Positions 43,655 to 53,997 of a stretch of 64,000 bases of DNA are shown piece after piece (positions within the stretch are counted from its first letter, which is position 1; each line of letters opens with the position of its first letter). Made by a program: the position numbers and the translations under genes. The notes beneath the pieces are model-generated. The model ran no database searches. It was not told where the DNA came from and worked only from the letters and a program-made list of their open reading frames with translations. Location: contig OX123186.2 of the NCBI GenBank assembly GCA_944739405.2, forward strand, positions 13,166,995 to 13,230,994, read 5' to 3'. The DNA comes from Euclidia mi. Lineage: Eukaryota > Arthropoda > Insecta > Lepidoptera > Erebidae.

Positions 43655-43892
43655 ATGCCTCCGTGGTCCAGTGGAAAGCGTATGCGTCTGCTGATCAGGA
43701 GGTCCCGAGTTCGATTCCCGGGTCGGGCAAAAGTGTCTCAGTAGCAGCACAAGATCTGGCAATGTGCCCGGTAACGGCAATAGGTTCGCCCCCTATTCTG
43801 TGTGACCTAAAATTCATAAAGCATAATGTGGATGTAATATTACACCTTTGTCTACCCCTTCAGCGATACAGGCGTGAGGATATAAAAAAAAG
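43655..43892 (+). mobile_element. tRNA-type SINE, well preserved
   Basis: The head (43657-43730) is tRNA-like with box A TGGTCCAGTGG (43664-43674) and box B GTTCGATTC (43709-43717). The body has AATGTGCCCGGTAACGGCAAT and TGTGACCTAAAATTCATAAA. The end CTACCCCTTCAGCGATACAG, GCGTGAGGATAT leads to eight A. Other copies: 7440, 49253, and ends at 3121 and 6286. Starts only eight bases after the MITE. Confidence 0.88.
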
Positions 43893-43904
43893 CAATTCTT
43901 TTTT

Positions 43905-45525
43905 TTGCGTCCCAATATCAATTCTTTCAAGTTTTCTCCAATTCCGTCGGATGAGATCAAAAAAGTGGTCCTGTCTATCAAATCCAAGGCGGTGGCCTGT
44001 GACAACGTCAGTCGTCATAATTATGGTCGCCGTCATCCTCGACTCTCTCCTTTTTCCACTCACCCATATCCTCAATTTTTCTTTGAAGTCCGGCCAGTTT
44101 CCATTATTGTGGCGCAAAGCTATAGTTCGGCCACTACCGAAGATTTCCAATCCCTCTCATCCTTCCCATTTTAGACCCATTTCTATTCTCCCATTCCTGT
44201 CGAAGGTGCTTGAAGCATGCGTCCACAAACAACTGTCCGGGTTTGTTGCCGAAAATAATATTCTTTCGCCACTACAATCGGGATTCAGACTCGGACATAG
44301 TACTGTCTCCGCACTGCTCAAAGTAACTAGTGATGTCAGGTCGGGTGTGGAGGACTCCAAGATCGCAGTAATGGTCTTGGTGGACTTCTCAAACGCCTTC
44401 GGCGCTGTCAACCACGATATCTTTTTGTCCATCCTTTCCCACTTTATGATTTCCTCCGACGCTTTGGAATGGTTCTCTTCCTATCTTCGAGGACGTCAGC
44501 AGTCAGTCCGCGTGGATGAAACTTCATCAACCTGGTGAGACCTTGGCTCTGGCGTTCCTCAAGGCGGTATAATTTCTCCTCTTCTCTTTTCATTATTAAT
44601 CTTCTTACGTATGACCTTCGCTGTGCGTATCATCTGTACGCTGATGACCTACAGATATACACCCAGGCAAGAGTAAAAAAACCTTTTCACTGCCATAGAC
44701 GAAGTCAACCGAGATTTAAACACATTAAAGGATTGGTCTGACAGATTTGGCATATCAGTAAATCCAACTAAATGCCAAGCCATCACGATAGGAAGCTCAA
44801 GGATGATGTGCAAAGTGAAATTAAATTCTCTGCCACCTATTACTTTCAACGGATCTAACATTCCCTTCAGCCCTAGTGTGAAAAATCTCGGTTTACACCT
44901 GGATACTACTCTTGACTGGCGTTCTCAAATTGCGAGTATCAGTCAGAAAGTCACGGGTTCCCTGCGGTCTCTCTATCGCCTTAAGAATTTCCTTCCAATC
45001 AAGACGAAAACAATGCTTGTGCAAACTTTAATTTACCCTCTTATCGACTATGGTGATGTATGTTATCTCGATCTGAATGCAGATCTGCTCAATAAACTTG
45101 ACCGACTTCTCAACAGTTGCATTCGGTTCATTTTCAATCTCCGTAAATACGACCATATTTCCTCTTACCGTGCCCAATTGCGATGGCTGCCTATCCGCCA
45201 ACGGCGCAATTTGCGCACGTTAACGACGCTTTACTCTCTTTTAAACTCACCAAACGCTCCTTCTTATCTGACTCCTCACTTTCAGTCATCACAATCATTT
45301 CCTCATCTCTGCAGTGGACATGACAAAAACCTTCGTTCCACAAATAATCTACTTCTGTTGGTTCCTTCCCATAGCTCCACTCTTGTCCATTCGTCTTTTA
45401 ATATCCAGGCTATTCATCTGTGGAATTCACTCCCTCCAGAGATCAGGATGTCTTCGTCTCGTGAACTTTTTAAGGCTAGAGTACGTAGGCGATACATGGA
45501 ACAGTTGACAGAATCACAACAGTAG
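43905..45525 (+). pseudogene. LINE (CR1/Jockey group) reverse transcriptase, 5'-truncated
   Basis: 43905-44010 gives SDEIKKVVLSIKSKAVACD; a frameshift near 44000-44060 leads to the main frame with SLKSGQFPLLWRKAIVRPLP, FRPISILPFLSKVLE, QSGFRLGHSTVSALL and the palm LVDFSNAF (44370-44400). A stop at 44536-44538 precedes GVPQGGIISPLLF; a further shift near 44600 gives YADDLQIY with both catalytic D kept. 44803-45525 gives the thumb and C-terminal region (LGLHLDTTLDWRSQI, LIYPLIDYGDVCY, NSLPPEIR). The endonuclease is missing. Dead through several breaks. It follows the SINE tail by about a dozen bases. Confidence 0.85.
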
Positions 45526-45880
45526 TCATATTTGTATATAAATTATTTTATATATATTTGTACATAATATTACGTAACGTATGTATTTATAGCTATGTAT
45601 TTATTTGTGTATTTTATATTCGTATATATATTATAATTATATGTATTTTTTATATGATTTTATTATATTGTTCGTTATATTATTAGTTTCCTATATAGCG
45701 TTACATATTTCATATTTATTAATTAACTTTACGTTTTTCTTATGCACCTACCATGATTGTCTCTGCACCACCCTAAGGTTGACTGGTAGAGAAAACCAAT
45801 GGCATTAAGTCCGCCTTTGTGCAATAATTTTAAATTATGTGCAAGAAGTTTTAAAATAAATAAATAAAATAAAAAAAGGA
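45526..45880 (+). repeat. 3' UTR and tail of the LINE
   Basis: AT-rich UTR with CACCCTAAGGTTGACTGGTA, then TAAATAAATAAAATAAAAAA. The TAAA units are the 3' tail on the plus strand. Confidence 0.65.
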
Positions 45881-46094
45881 AATCTATATATACTTCATAA
45901 CAGAACGAAACCGGATTTTACTATTGCACTGTTGTCAGAGTAGACACGAAAAGTCGCCTTACAAAATGGCAGCGAACTAATAGAGTGTTTCTGAAATTAG
46001 AACATATCTCTACATTACATAACAAAGTCAGCCTTGGACTGTAGACTTTATTTAATTGCGATTGTCAAAATACTGATAAATTTACGCGTCGGCG

Positions 46095-46135
46095 TTCATT
46101 CAATTAAAGACCCTAACGGTCTTTAATTGAATGAA
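46095..46135. repeat. Perfect 18-bp hairpin
   Basis: TTCATTCAATTAAAGACC (46095-46112) pairs fully with 46118-46135 around the loop CTAAC. Confidence 0.85.
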
Positions 46136-46414
46136 ATTTAACAATTCTAAGTAAAATTCTATTAATGTTTGTATTAGTGAGTGCGTGATTGAAATTTTGC
46201 TAAAATTGTTTGTTACAGACATATTTTGCGTATTTTGTTTAGTTAACATATAGAGAAATCACGTAAAGTTTTATTTGTTTTTAACTTGAAAAGAGTAATG
46301 TGATGAAAAAAACTTTAGATTCCCCCTTTTGCCTCGTATTACTTTAAATAATCATACTAGTATCATGCACTATATTATTTAATGTAAACAGTATCTACAA
46401 ACATCACCACATCG

Positions 46415-46445
46415 TGTTTTTGTAAGCATTATGCTTACAAAAACA
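46415..46445. repeat. 15-bp inverted repeat with one-base centre
   Basis: TGTTTTTGTAAGCAT (46415-46429) is complementary to 46431-46445. Almost loop-free, so more likely a cruciform-type palindrome than an RNA hairpin. Confidence 0.8.
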
Positions 46446-46948
46446 TGATATCTTCAGATACTTTCAGATTGAAACTAAACTACAGTTTACGGAATTTATC
46501 GCATTATATTGGTTTCACTTAGTTATTACATTAAAACCGAATGATCTAGAAATTACACTTTTTAATTTATTACTAGCTAATGTATTCGCGTAAAACCAAG
46601 AAGATATTATACTTTCAGATATTATTCAAAGCGTATCGCTTTACTGGTTACATTGATAACACAATTTCACCATGATAAACATCAACCTGCTGTAGTCCAC
46701 TGCTGGATGCGGCCTCTCCTGTGGCACTCTCACTCTAGAACCCGACTTCTCTAGCGGTTGTCGGTTCTACGATAATAGAGAATTTATTTCTACCGAACTA
46801 TCATTTGACAGTTTCATATTCGTAATAAGTACATAACAAAATACATAAAACTTCAAATGGTTTTTTTCTGGCAAACCCTTCGAAGCAAATATATTTAGCA
46901 AAATAATTTTCCATCAGTAGTCCTAGCTACCATTGGTATCAACTATAT

Positions 46949-48337
46949 TAGCGATGCCCGATACGTCGCTTTGTATCGATATATCGTATCGTAATGTATC
47001 GCAACTGATTGTATCGATACACGATATATATCGTATGCCTTTGTATCGATATGGTAAATATCGTATCGAAAATATCGCATTGGATTTTAAAAGTAAAACT
47101 CATAAGTAATCCAAATTTAGTAAATTTAATCGGTTAGCTAGAAGTGATAGCACATTCGAATGTGTGAACATAACATGACCGTTACACATACATAACTTAC
47201 ATTTCGCACCCAAATTATTCTTAATAAAAAATGACCACACACTTGATTTCTTTGGCGGAGCCATGGCGACTTAATGAATCAAGATTAACTAAACACCCAC
47301 AACACAGTGTTTAAAAACATCCCCCCCGTGGGATCTCCACCTTGTTGTGGTGGGGGGGTTCAGTAACCGTGGGTTAGAAGCCACCCACGGTGAAGCTAGG
47401 CGGGATCCCGGGAGGGGACGCTACACGTGGGCTTAGTAGAGGCCTGCGTAGGATGCGTCCCATGGTGCGGGTGCGGGGGACAGTTCTGTCTGTCCCTTGC
47501 AGTCGGGTGCGCTCGCGGGAGGAGAGGCGTGTGGGTGTTGCGTTGCCCCGCGCCCTATCTCCCGCGACCAAATGGGGGCGCACCATCTTTGCGTCGCGGT
47601 GGGGCCGCAGAGGAAGAGGAGATGCGGTGTTGCGTTGCCGTCCTCCCTATCCTCTGCGGCCGCTGGGTGTTTTGGCGGCGGAGCCCAACACCTTCATCCG
47701 CCGCCAAGGGTGTTTCGTTCGAGGCCCACCTGACCATCTGGCGGGCCAATACCCGTCGGGGGGTAGCGAGGAATGCTTTGGTGAAACCCTACCCTCCGAC
47801 ACATGGGTACATGAGGAGCACGGGTTGGTTTTTAGTCAGTAAGAGTCTGACAGTCCCCTTCGTACTTCCCCCCCGGGGCGGAGGGACTCCATGAGGATTT
47901 TCCATCCCGATACCAAAAAAAAAAAAAAAAAAGTGTTTAAAAACATTCGAGTACCTACACATTACATTAATAAAAATCATTAAAGTCATATTTCGATATA
48001 CCCGCATCGTATTACACAAAAATCGAGCCGGCCGCACCTACAAGTGTGGCAGCAAGCGGCATTACAAAAAAAATAAGTTTGTTTACATTTTTAATCTTTG
48101 TTATTGTTAGTCTTAGTAAGATAGCTTCATAGAAATCGGCCGCCGTCGGTTTGAATGTACGGTCTAAATATTTCATAGATTCAATACCGGTATGATACGA
48201 TATTTTTGAAACGATATTCGGGCGAAGCGATACGATACAGCAAAATATCGTGTTGATGTGTATCGATACAAAATATCGTTATATCGCATTTCGTTGTATC
48301 GATACACTAAAATATCGATACGTATCGGGCATCGCTA
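46949..48337. mobile_element. hAT-type MITE with 8-bp target-site duplication, split by a retroposon
   Basis: Ends TAGCGATGCCCGATACG and CGTATCGGGCATCGCTA are inverted, and AACTATAT flanks both sides (46941-46948, 48338-48345). Both ends are full of TATCGATA-type units (TTGTATCGATATATCG and so on). Without the inserted retroposon and its duplication the MITE is about 763 bp. No transposase. Confidence 0.92.
47321..47932 (+). mobile_element. Short R1-type retroposon, full-length copy E (612 bp), 14-bp target-site duplication
   Basis: GTGTTTAAAAACAT lies directly before (47307-47320) and after (47933-47946). The body begins with a C run and GTGGGATCTCCACCTTG and ends in an 18-nt A tail. It matches copies C and D of the TTAGG block over nearly its length; the small GTCAGTAAGAGTCTGACAGT hairpin is kept. 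No RT or endonuclease; likely moved by an R1-clade LINE (inference). GC-rich, against an AT-rich host MITE. Confidence 0.92.
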
Positions 48338-48559
48338 AACTATATCGTCCGTAGTAAGATAACAACGCGAACACATACCTACATGTGCGATTTGCATACG
48401 ATATTAATCCGATGTACGGCTACAATGGAGTGTCAGTGAATAGATTTTTGTTCGTAATATATTTCTATTTGTTTAACGTCAATAGTTTTAGTATTTTTCG
48501 TGCGTTTTGTTGATGGCGTTTTAATTTCGATTTATATTGTTGAAATAATTGTTACGCTT

Positions 48560-48690
48560 GTGACTAGGTGTGGCTAGGTTAAGCAATTAATGCAACAGTT
48601 TACATTTGGATGGATGACCGCTAGTTGTGGTTTTTGGATTCGAGTGTTACTATACTTCATAGATCTCACTGTTAAGTCTAAGCAACTTTG
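48560..48690 (+). repeat. Decayed 5S-type SINE
   Basis: GGTTAAGCAATTAATGCA and TTTGGATGGATGACCGCTAG echo the 5S promoter parts seen at 37710-37760, in the same order and spacing. Much more diverged; the body is only faintly similar. Confidence 0.55.
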
Positions 48691-49236
48691 AACTTGCCTA
48701 GCTCGGTTTACATTAAGGTAAATCGTGATTTTTTAAAACAAATCTAAGCTAGATTGATTTCACTAGCTGCCCCTACAGAAGTTGTTCTGTCATTATTATA
48801 TTAAACGCCATAAGGTTACATTAACAAAAGTTTTTATTCTCTAAAGCGCAAAGGCTTCATCAGAAATTTTAATATGGTGGTTAAGTATTCTGAAATTTTC
48901 TTATTTTTCGCGCATCTTTCTTGATTTTTTCTTCAGAATCTTCTCCAGACAATAACAAACACAACCAGCCGTTTACGCGTGATGCCGTGACTAAGGGAAA
49001 AGGGATTCATTTTTATATATATTATTAAGTCATTGCACTTGTTGTCTTGGATAGGAATTATTGGACTATATCGGTGACCTTCGGAAACTCCATAAAGTTC
49101 AGGGTTATTGTCTAATAAGTAAAGATGAAGAAGTTGGTAAAATATAATTATAATAGTGTGTGAACAAGTAAAAATTTAGTAAACGATCGTTCCCTTCAAT
49201 CCATAAAAATTTTGTTTATACTATATAGCTATGTAT
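48691..49236. other. No feature seen
   Basis: AT-rich sequence, no ORF or repeat recognised. Confidence 0.5.
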
Positions 49237-49252
49237 ACATATCATTAGGGTG

Positions 49253-49476
49253 CAGATGGTTCCCACCAAGAACTTAGGGTCCCAAGCCAACCTCACCTGC
49301 AAGTGGTGCACCTGCCGATCAACGGACGAGGCTCTGGCAATCAAAATATCCCGAAAAGCGGCAATAGGCTCGCCACCTAATACGTGGTATCAAAACACTG
49401 GCGAAAAGTGGGCGTTTAATATGCCTCTGCCTACCCCTTCGTGGAAACAGGCGTGAGTCTATGTATGTATGTATGT
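49253..49476 (+). mobile_element. tRNA-type SINE relative, with target-site duplication
   Basis: ACATATCATTAGGGTG (49237-49252) recurs at 49477-49492 with one change. The inside shares CGGCAATAGGCTCGCC and CTGCCTACCCCTTCG...ACAGGCGTGAGTCTATG with the SINE at 43655, but its head is different or heavily worn. Tail is a TATG microsatellite (about 49460-49476). Confidence 0.7.
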
Positions 49477-49705
49477 ACATATCATTACGGTGACATATAT
49501 GTAAAATTGCTTGTGAAAGTATTCATAATTTTTAATATAATCGGGACTACAGTTGATAACAAAAGTGTATTATAGAATTGTTTTGTATATCTTTAGCTAG
49601 TCGTCACACAATATATTTTTAAGCTTTATGGTTTACTATAATTGCATCGAACTTCTTGTTATTATCTTTTTTATTAAAATTTTTATGAACTTCATCAACA
49701 ATTAG

Positions 49706-50233
49706 TGGTAGCGCCATCTACCTTCCTATATATAACTAATCGCATCAACATGAATCGTTCCACGCTTGTCTAGTGCGAGCGATATCATATTTCCGTCCCG
49801 CTCTATCCCACTCCCTGGAAGGGCACTGCCTTGCGCCTGATTCGTCGACGCGATTCGTCGACGCGAGTGACAGTCTCGAACATTCCGCTCGCTAAGAACG
49901 CCGTCTCGATACCGCTCCGCGCCGCACCGCTGTATCGCCGTCTCGTTCGTACCGCGCCGCTCCCGTATGTGTTTATCACCGCTTCCACCAAGGAAAACCC
50001 GCTCGTGAGTGAAGTGAAAACAAGCAGCTGTATCACGAAACCACCAAGGCTGTATAAGGTAAGTGCCTTCCATCCTTAAAATAGTCTATACCCACTCAAT
50101 CACCTCCTCCCGTATCCATCTCCTCTTACCTTAATTCCTTTCTAGGCGACCCAGAACTCGCCCTAATACAGTCCATTTCCTTTTCCAAGTCGCCTAGAAC
50201 CCAACCCCACGGTTTCGGTGTATAGCCGAGCCA
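49706..50233 (+). repeat. 5' LTR of BEL/Pao element
   Basis: First 419 bp identical to the 3' LTR by eye, last about 109 bp clearly diverged. It has TATATATAA (49727-49735), which could be a TATA box, a doubled GATTCGTCGACGC unit (about 49838-49863), and a perfect splice donor AAGGTAAGT (GT at 50059). The right end is set by alignment with the 3' LTR. Confidence 0.88.
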
Positions 50234-50470
50234 TTTTTTTTTATCCATACGAGTCGGATTCATTTACGTTTTATACGTTATACCGCTATACCTAGGCAGT
50301 TATAGCACCTAGCTATACTCCTAATATATTCATATAACCGCCACATGGTTATTTCCGCCCGCATTAGTAGGTAAACTTTTATGTAGCTACCTACTTATTA
50401 AATTATTAATTCTGGAACTATCATAGTTGTCTTATAATTCTCATATTTCAATCAACTTTTATTTCCTCAG
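50059..50470 (+). promoter_or_regulatory. Possible leader intron (LTR donor to pre-gag acceptor)
   Basis: Donor AAG/GTAAGT at 50059 in the LTR and acceptor TTTTATTTCCTCAG ending at 50470, 89 bp before the gag ATG. Both fit the consensus well. Splicing would remove the LTR end and any primer-binding site from mRNA. Prediction only. Confidence 0.4.
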
Positions 50471-50559
50471 CTCTAAAGTGTTGCCTACTTAGGTAAAATA
50501 ATAGATACATTAGATATTCTTATTTTGTTTCGTTTTCATTAGCTTATACTTACGTAAGC

Positions 50560-52599
50560 ATGTCACAACAAAAGAAGTCACGCGTGTCGGAAGACAAAGA
50601 GATGACAATCTTAGAAGCAAAACGCAATATTTTATTTGAGCGCATTCAAAATATCTATGAAAGATCAAAAACCGCATCGATGTCTGACAGTAATAGCGAA
50701 GCATTTCTCAGTTATTGTACAACAGTAGATAGTATTCGAACGGATTTTCATAAGTTGTTAGACGATTATAACGCAAGATTACTTTCTATCAATCCTGATG
50801 AAAAACCGAACTATCAGGCGTATACCTCATTCGAAGATCTTTATTGTATTATTAAGCGTATACAATCGCAATTGGAGGGTAAATGTTCAGCAGAGCCCGT
50901 TGCCCGCAAACCGAGATTACCGCCAATCGAGATTATGTCGTTTGACGGAGATATACGAAATTGGCCGTTATTCTATGCAAGTTTTAAGTCTACAGTGCAC
51001 GATAATGGTTCTCTGACAGATGCTGACAGGTTGTACTATTTAATAGGTAAACTGTCACCGAAGGCCCAGTCCGTATTTGCAGGTGTCACACCCAGTGCTG
51101 AGAATTATCAGGTCATATTTCAGTCACTACTTGACAGATATCAAGACACGCGCGTTCTAGCGTCTACGTACTTTGACCAAGCTTTAAATCTCAAACTGTC
51201 CGGCAACGCGTCTGTCTCGAATTTCCAGCTGTTTATAGACAACTTTGTTACCGCAGTTAATTCTCTTAAAAACTTAAAATTAGAAGATCTTTCCGACTTT
51301 ATGTTGCTTCAACTCGCTTTAAAAAAGTTTGACACTGATACAATTCGCGCATTCGAGATGACGGAACGCAATAATAAAATACCTACACTAGATAGTTTTA
51401 TTTCGTTCATCAAAGATCAGTGTCGAATATTTCATAATACGCAGTCTGGTTCACCTGGCCCGTCTAACACTAACAACAACAAACAAAGGTTGAATAAATC
51501 GCGAAATAGTAATAATAACTCAGTCCCTAATCCACAATCTTACGTAACATGTTCGGAATCTAATAGTAATAATTCACAGAAGTGTCTGTGCAGTAACATA
51601 GTGCACGACCATTACTATAAGTGTCCCACCTTTAATGATTTAAATCCAATTGCTCGTTTTAAAAGCGTAAAAGATAACAAAGCTTGCATTAATTGCTTAA
51701 GCATAAAACATAAAACGAGTAATTGTTCCAGTAGAACGAGATGTCGCTCGTGTAAACAAAAACATCATACACTGTTACATTATGATAAAAATAACCGGTT
51801 GTCAAGTCAAGCCGCTAACCTTGACACACTTACGAGTACGTCGCAAGTGCAGAACACGGTAGCTGCGCCTTCCGCGTCTGAGGGCGAAGAAGTATCGTTG
51901 TGTATGACATCCATTGCGCGGGCGACGCGCACGCGAGGACGGCACTCGCGCATCTATAATGATCCGCGCAGGGCCAAAACGCAGAGTACGGCGTCTAAGA
52001 CGGTACTGTTAGCGACAGCGCAAGTTATCGTATACGATGTTAATGGGTCGCCGCACATGGTACGTTGTCTGCTAGATAGCGCATCTCAGACCAATCTAAT
52101 AACATCGGAATGCTTCAAACGCCTCGGATTATGGAATAACTTTAAAAATACTAACTCAACCGTCAAAGGTATAGGCGGATCAGAAAGGCATTGCAGGGGT
52201 TCCGTAGATATTAAAATACATTCGCGTTTTAATAGGGACATTAATTTTAACATTTCTTCGCTTATCGTGGAACGTATTACAGACACGTTGCCAAACGCTA
52301 ATGTAGACGTAGCATCACTCACTCATCTCGAATCATTGCCGTTAGCCGACGCGGAGTTTGCGAATCCGGCAGGCATTGATCTTTTGATCGGAGCTTCAAT
52401 ATTTCCGCACTTGCTACTAACTAACATAGTTCGTAGTGAGCGATATGATTTACCGCCCGCTATTGAGACGGTACTTGGGTATGTGATTATGGGTACCGTA
52501 CCTACGTTACATACTTCTCATTGTATTACGTCTTGTTGTTGTTCTGCTCTTCAAGAGATCAAGGTGGGTGCTAAAACTGTGTGTAAGATAAAGCACTAA
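50560..52599 (+). CDS. BEL/Pao gag and protease polyprotein
   Basis: 679 codons without a break, ATG at 50560 to TAA at 52597-52599. Residues about 1-120 are helical and charged; 120-300 is a DUF1759-type gag core (LPPIEIMSFDGDIRNWP... typical entry). About 300-345 is N and S rich. Zinc knuckles follow: CINCLSIKHKTSNC (from 376, CX2CX4HX4C) and CRSCKQKHHTLLH. From about 485 a DUF1758-type aspartic protease begins, with the active-site run LLDSASQTNLI (D at about 506, DSA instead of the commoner DSG) and a later LLIGASIF. Gag forms the particle and packages element RNA; the protease matures it. The ORF ends soon after the protease, where an intact element goes on to RT; the stop lies six bases before the minisatellite. 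High coding integrity against wrecked pol. Confidence 0.92.
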   Translation: MSQQKKSRVSEDKEMTILEAKRNILFERIQNIYERSKTASMSDSNSEAFLSYCTTVDSIRTDFHKLLDDYNARLLSINPDEKPNYQAYTSFEDLYCIIKRIQSQLEGKCSAEPVARKPRLPPIEIMSFDGDIRNWPLFYASFKSTVHDNGSLTDADRLYYLIGKLSPKAQSVFAGVTPSAENYQVIFQSLLDRYQDTRVLASTYFDQALNLKLSGNASVSNFQLFIDNFVTAVNSLKNLKLEDLSDFMLLQLALKKFDTDTIRAFEMTERNNKIPTLDSFISFIKDQCRIFHNTQSGSPGPSNTNNNKQRLNKSRNSNNNSVPNPQSYVTCSESNSNNSQKCLCSNIVHDHYYKCPTFNDLNPIARFKSVKDNKACINCLSIKHKTSNCSSRTRCRSCKQKHHTLLHYDKNNRLSSQAANLDTLTSTSQVQNTVAAPSASEGEEVSLCMTSIARATRTRGRHSRIYNDPRRAKTQSTASKTVLLATAQVIVYDVNGSPHMVRCLLDSASQTNLITSECFKRLGLWNNFKNTNSTVKGIGGSERHCRGSVDIKIHSRFNRDINFNISSLIVERITDTLPNANVDVASLTHLESLPLADAEFANPAGIDLLIGASIFPHLLLTNIVRSERYDLPPAIETVLGYVIMGTVPTLHTSHCITSCCCSALQEIKVGAKTVCKIKH

Positions 52600-52604
52600 T
52601 TAGC

Positions 52605-53040
52605 TATGCTATGCTGCGCTATGCTGCGCCATGCTGCGCTATGCTGCGCCATGCTGCGCTATGCTGCGCCATGCTGCGCTATGCTGCGCCATGCTGCGCT
52701 TTGCTGCGCCAGGCTGCGCTATGCTGCGCCATGCTGCGCTATGCTGCGCTATGCTGCGCTATGCTGCGCCATGCTGCGCCATGCTGCGCTATGCTTCGCC
52801 ATACTGCGCCATGCTGCGCTTTGCTGCGCCATGCTGCGATATGCTGCGCCATGCTGCGCTATGCTGCGCTTTGCTGCGCCATGCTGCGATATGCTGCGCC
52901 ATGCTGCGCCAAGCTGCGCCATGCAGCGCTATGCTGCACCATGCTGCGCTATGCTGCGCCATGCTGCGCTATGCTGCGCCATGCTGCGCTATGCTGCGCT
53001 ATGCTGCGCTATGCTACGCTATGCTAAGCTACGCTACGCT
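52605..53040 (+). repeat. Minisatellite of a 10-bp unit (ATGCTGCGCY), about 43 copies
   Basis: The units alternate mainly ATGCTGCGCC and ATGCTGCGCT with scattered single-base changes, and fade at the right end into ATGCTACGCT and ACGCTACGCT. Because 10 is not a multiple of 3 and no unit makes a stop, all three plus frames stay open and spell the same decapeptide cycle (MLRYAAPCCA). These frames are not evidence for a gene. It takes the place of about the first half of RT. Confidence 0.95.
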
Positions 53041-53063
53041 GAACTATACTATACTACACTTCC

Positions 53064-53990
53064 GCTTTGTACATGGATGACATTGCCTGTAGTGTCATAT
53101 CCGCTCCGCTAGCAATTTCGCTTTGTGAAGAGCTTATTCTGCTTTTCAAGCGAGGCCAGTTTGATCTTGTCAAATGGACAAGCAACTCTAAGGAGGTTCT
53201 CGCACGCATACCAGATTCTCATAAAGCTTCTCCAGACATTGAGTTTGAGAAGTCTGTACCGCATAAGGTTCTCGGTTTACGCTGGGACAAATCCTGTGAT
53301 AGTTTTCGGTTTGACGTCTCACCACCAGATGACAAGTGCGCCAAGCGCACTATGCTGTCCACAGTGGCTCGACTATGGGACATAATGGGTTTGTGGCTCC
53401 CACAATTTTGTACGCCAAGCTCTTGATCAAGGAGCTTTGGCTATCAAAGTGTGAGTGGGATGAAACACCCCCTGAACATATTGTCGCCGCTTGGGGCCAG
53501 TTTTGTATTGAGCTTACCGCGCTCAATCATATTACTATTCCGCGTCATCTTGGGTTGGTAGATGGATGTACCGTCAACTTAATAGGTTTCGCTGACGCCA
53601 GCGAGCGTGCTTACGGCGGAGTCGTATATCTGCAAGTCCGCATTGGTTCTAACTACTCGGTGCAGTTAGTTTGTGCCAAGCCTAAGGTCTCGCCTGTTAA
53701 AACCATTTCGGTTGCGAGACTGGAGTTGTGCGCGGCCCTTCTGCTGTCTCAGTTGCTCCACAAGGTTCAAGACACAGTTTGGCCCCACTACTCTATTAAT
53801 AAATATACGCATTTTCCGACTCCAAGGTAGTGCTCGCTTAGATTTATTCTTCTCCTCACCGCTGGCAGACTTTGTCGCCAACCGCGTTAGTAAATTGATT
53901 GAACTTGTTTCCGCTACTTGTTTCAATCACGTCGCGAGTTATCGTACTCGTCTTCAGGAAGAACTCTCCATAGATTATATTGACTAGAAG
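53064..53990 (+). pseudogene. BEL/Pao RT end and RNase H, broken
   Basis: Begins at LYMDDIA, the catalytic box of RT, right after the minisatellite. 53067-53400 reads the thumb and Peptidase_A17-type segment (VPHKVLGLRWDKSCDSF). A one-base shift near 53385 leads to GFVAPTILYAKLLIKELW and, further on, IPRHLGL, GFADASERAYGGVVYL and SVARLELCAALLL (RNase H core, 53580-53750). Another shift near 53822 gives FSDSKVVLA, then a stop; 53860-53990 gives FVANRVSKLIEL. All the fingers and most of the palm of RT are missing. Dead. Confidence 0.88.
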
Positions 53991-53997
53991 TTTATTC

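Larger units (their letters stand above)
45881..46948. other. No gene seen; two hairpins and a dispersed repeat copy
   Basis: Holds the hairpins at 46095-46135 and 46415-46445, and at 46468-46602 a copy of the repeat found near 58205-58390. 46679-46745 (GTCCACTGCTGGATGCGGCC) is a scrap of a LINE 3' region. Confidence 0.55.

Noticed and set aside
43657..43730. tRNA gene
   Set aside because: The tRNA-like part is the head of a SINE with further body and A tail, and its acceptor stem is not intact.
49726..50079. Open frames inside the LTR, repeated at 54398-54751
   Set aside because: Identity of the two follows from LTR identity. The frames have no known motif, and the plus-strand one starts with TTG.
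52606..53112. Three long open frames over the 10-bp minisatellite
   Set aside because: They follow automatically from a stop-free unit whose length is not a multiple of 3.
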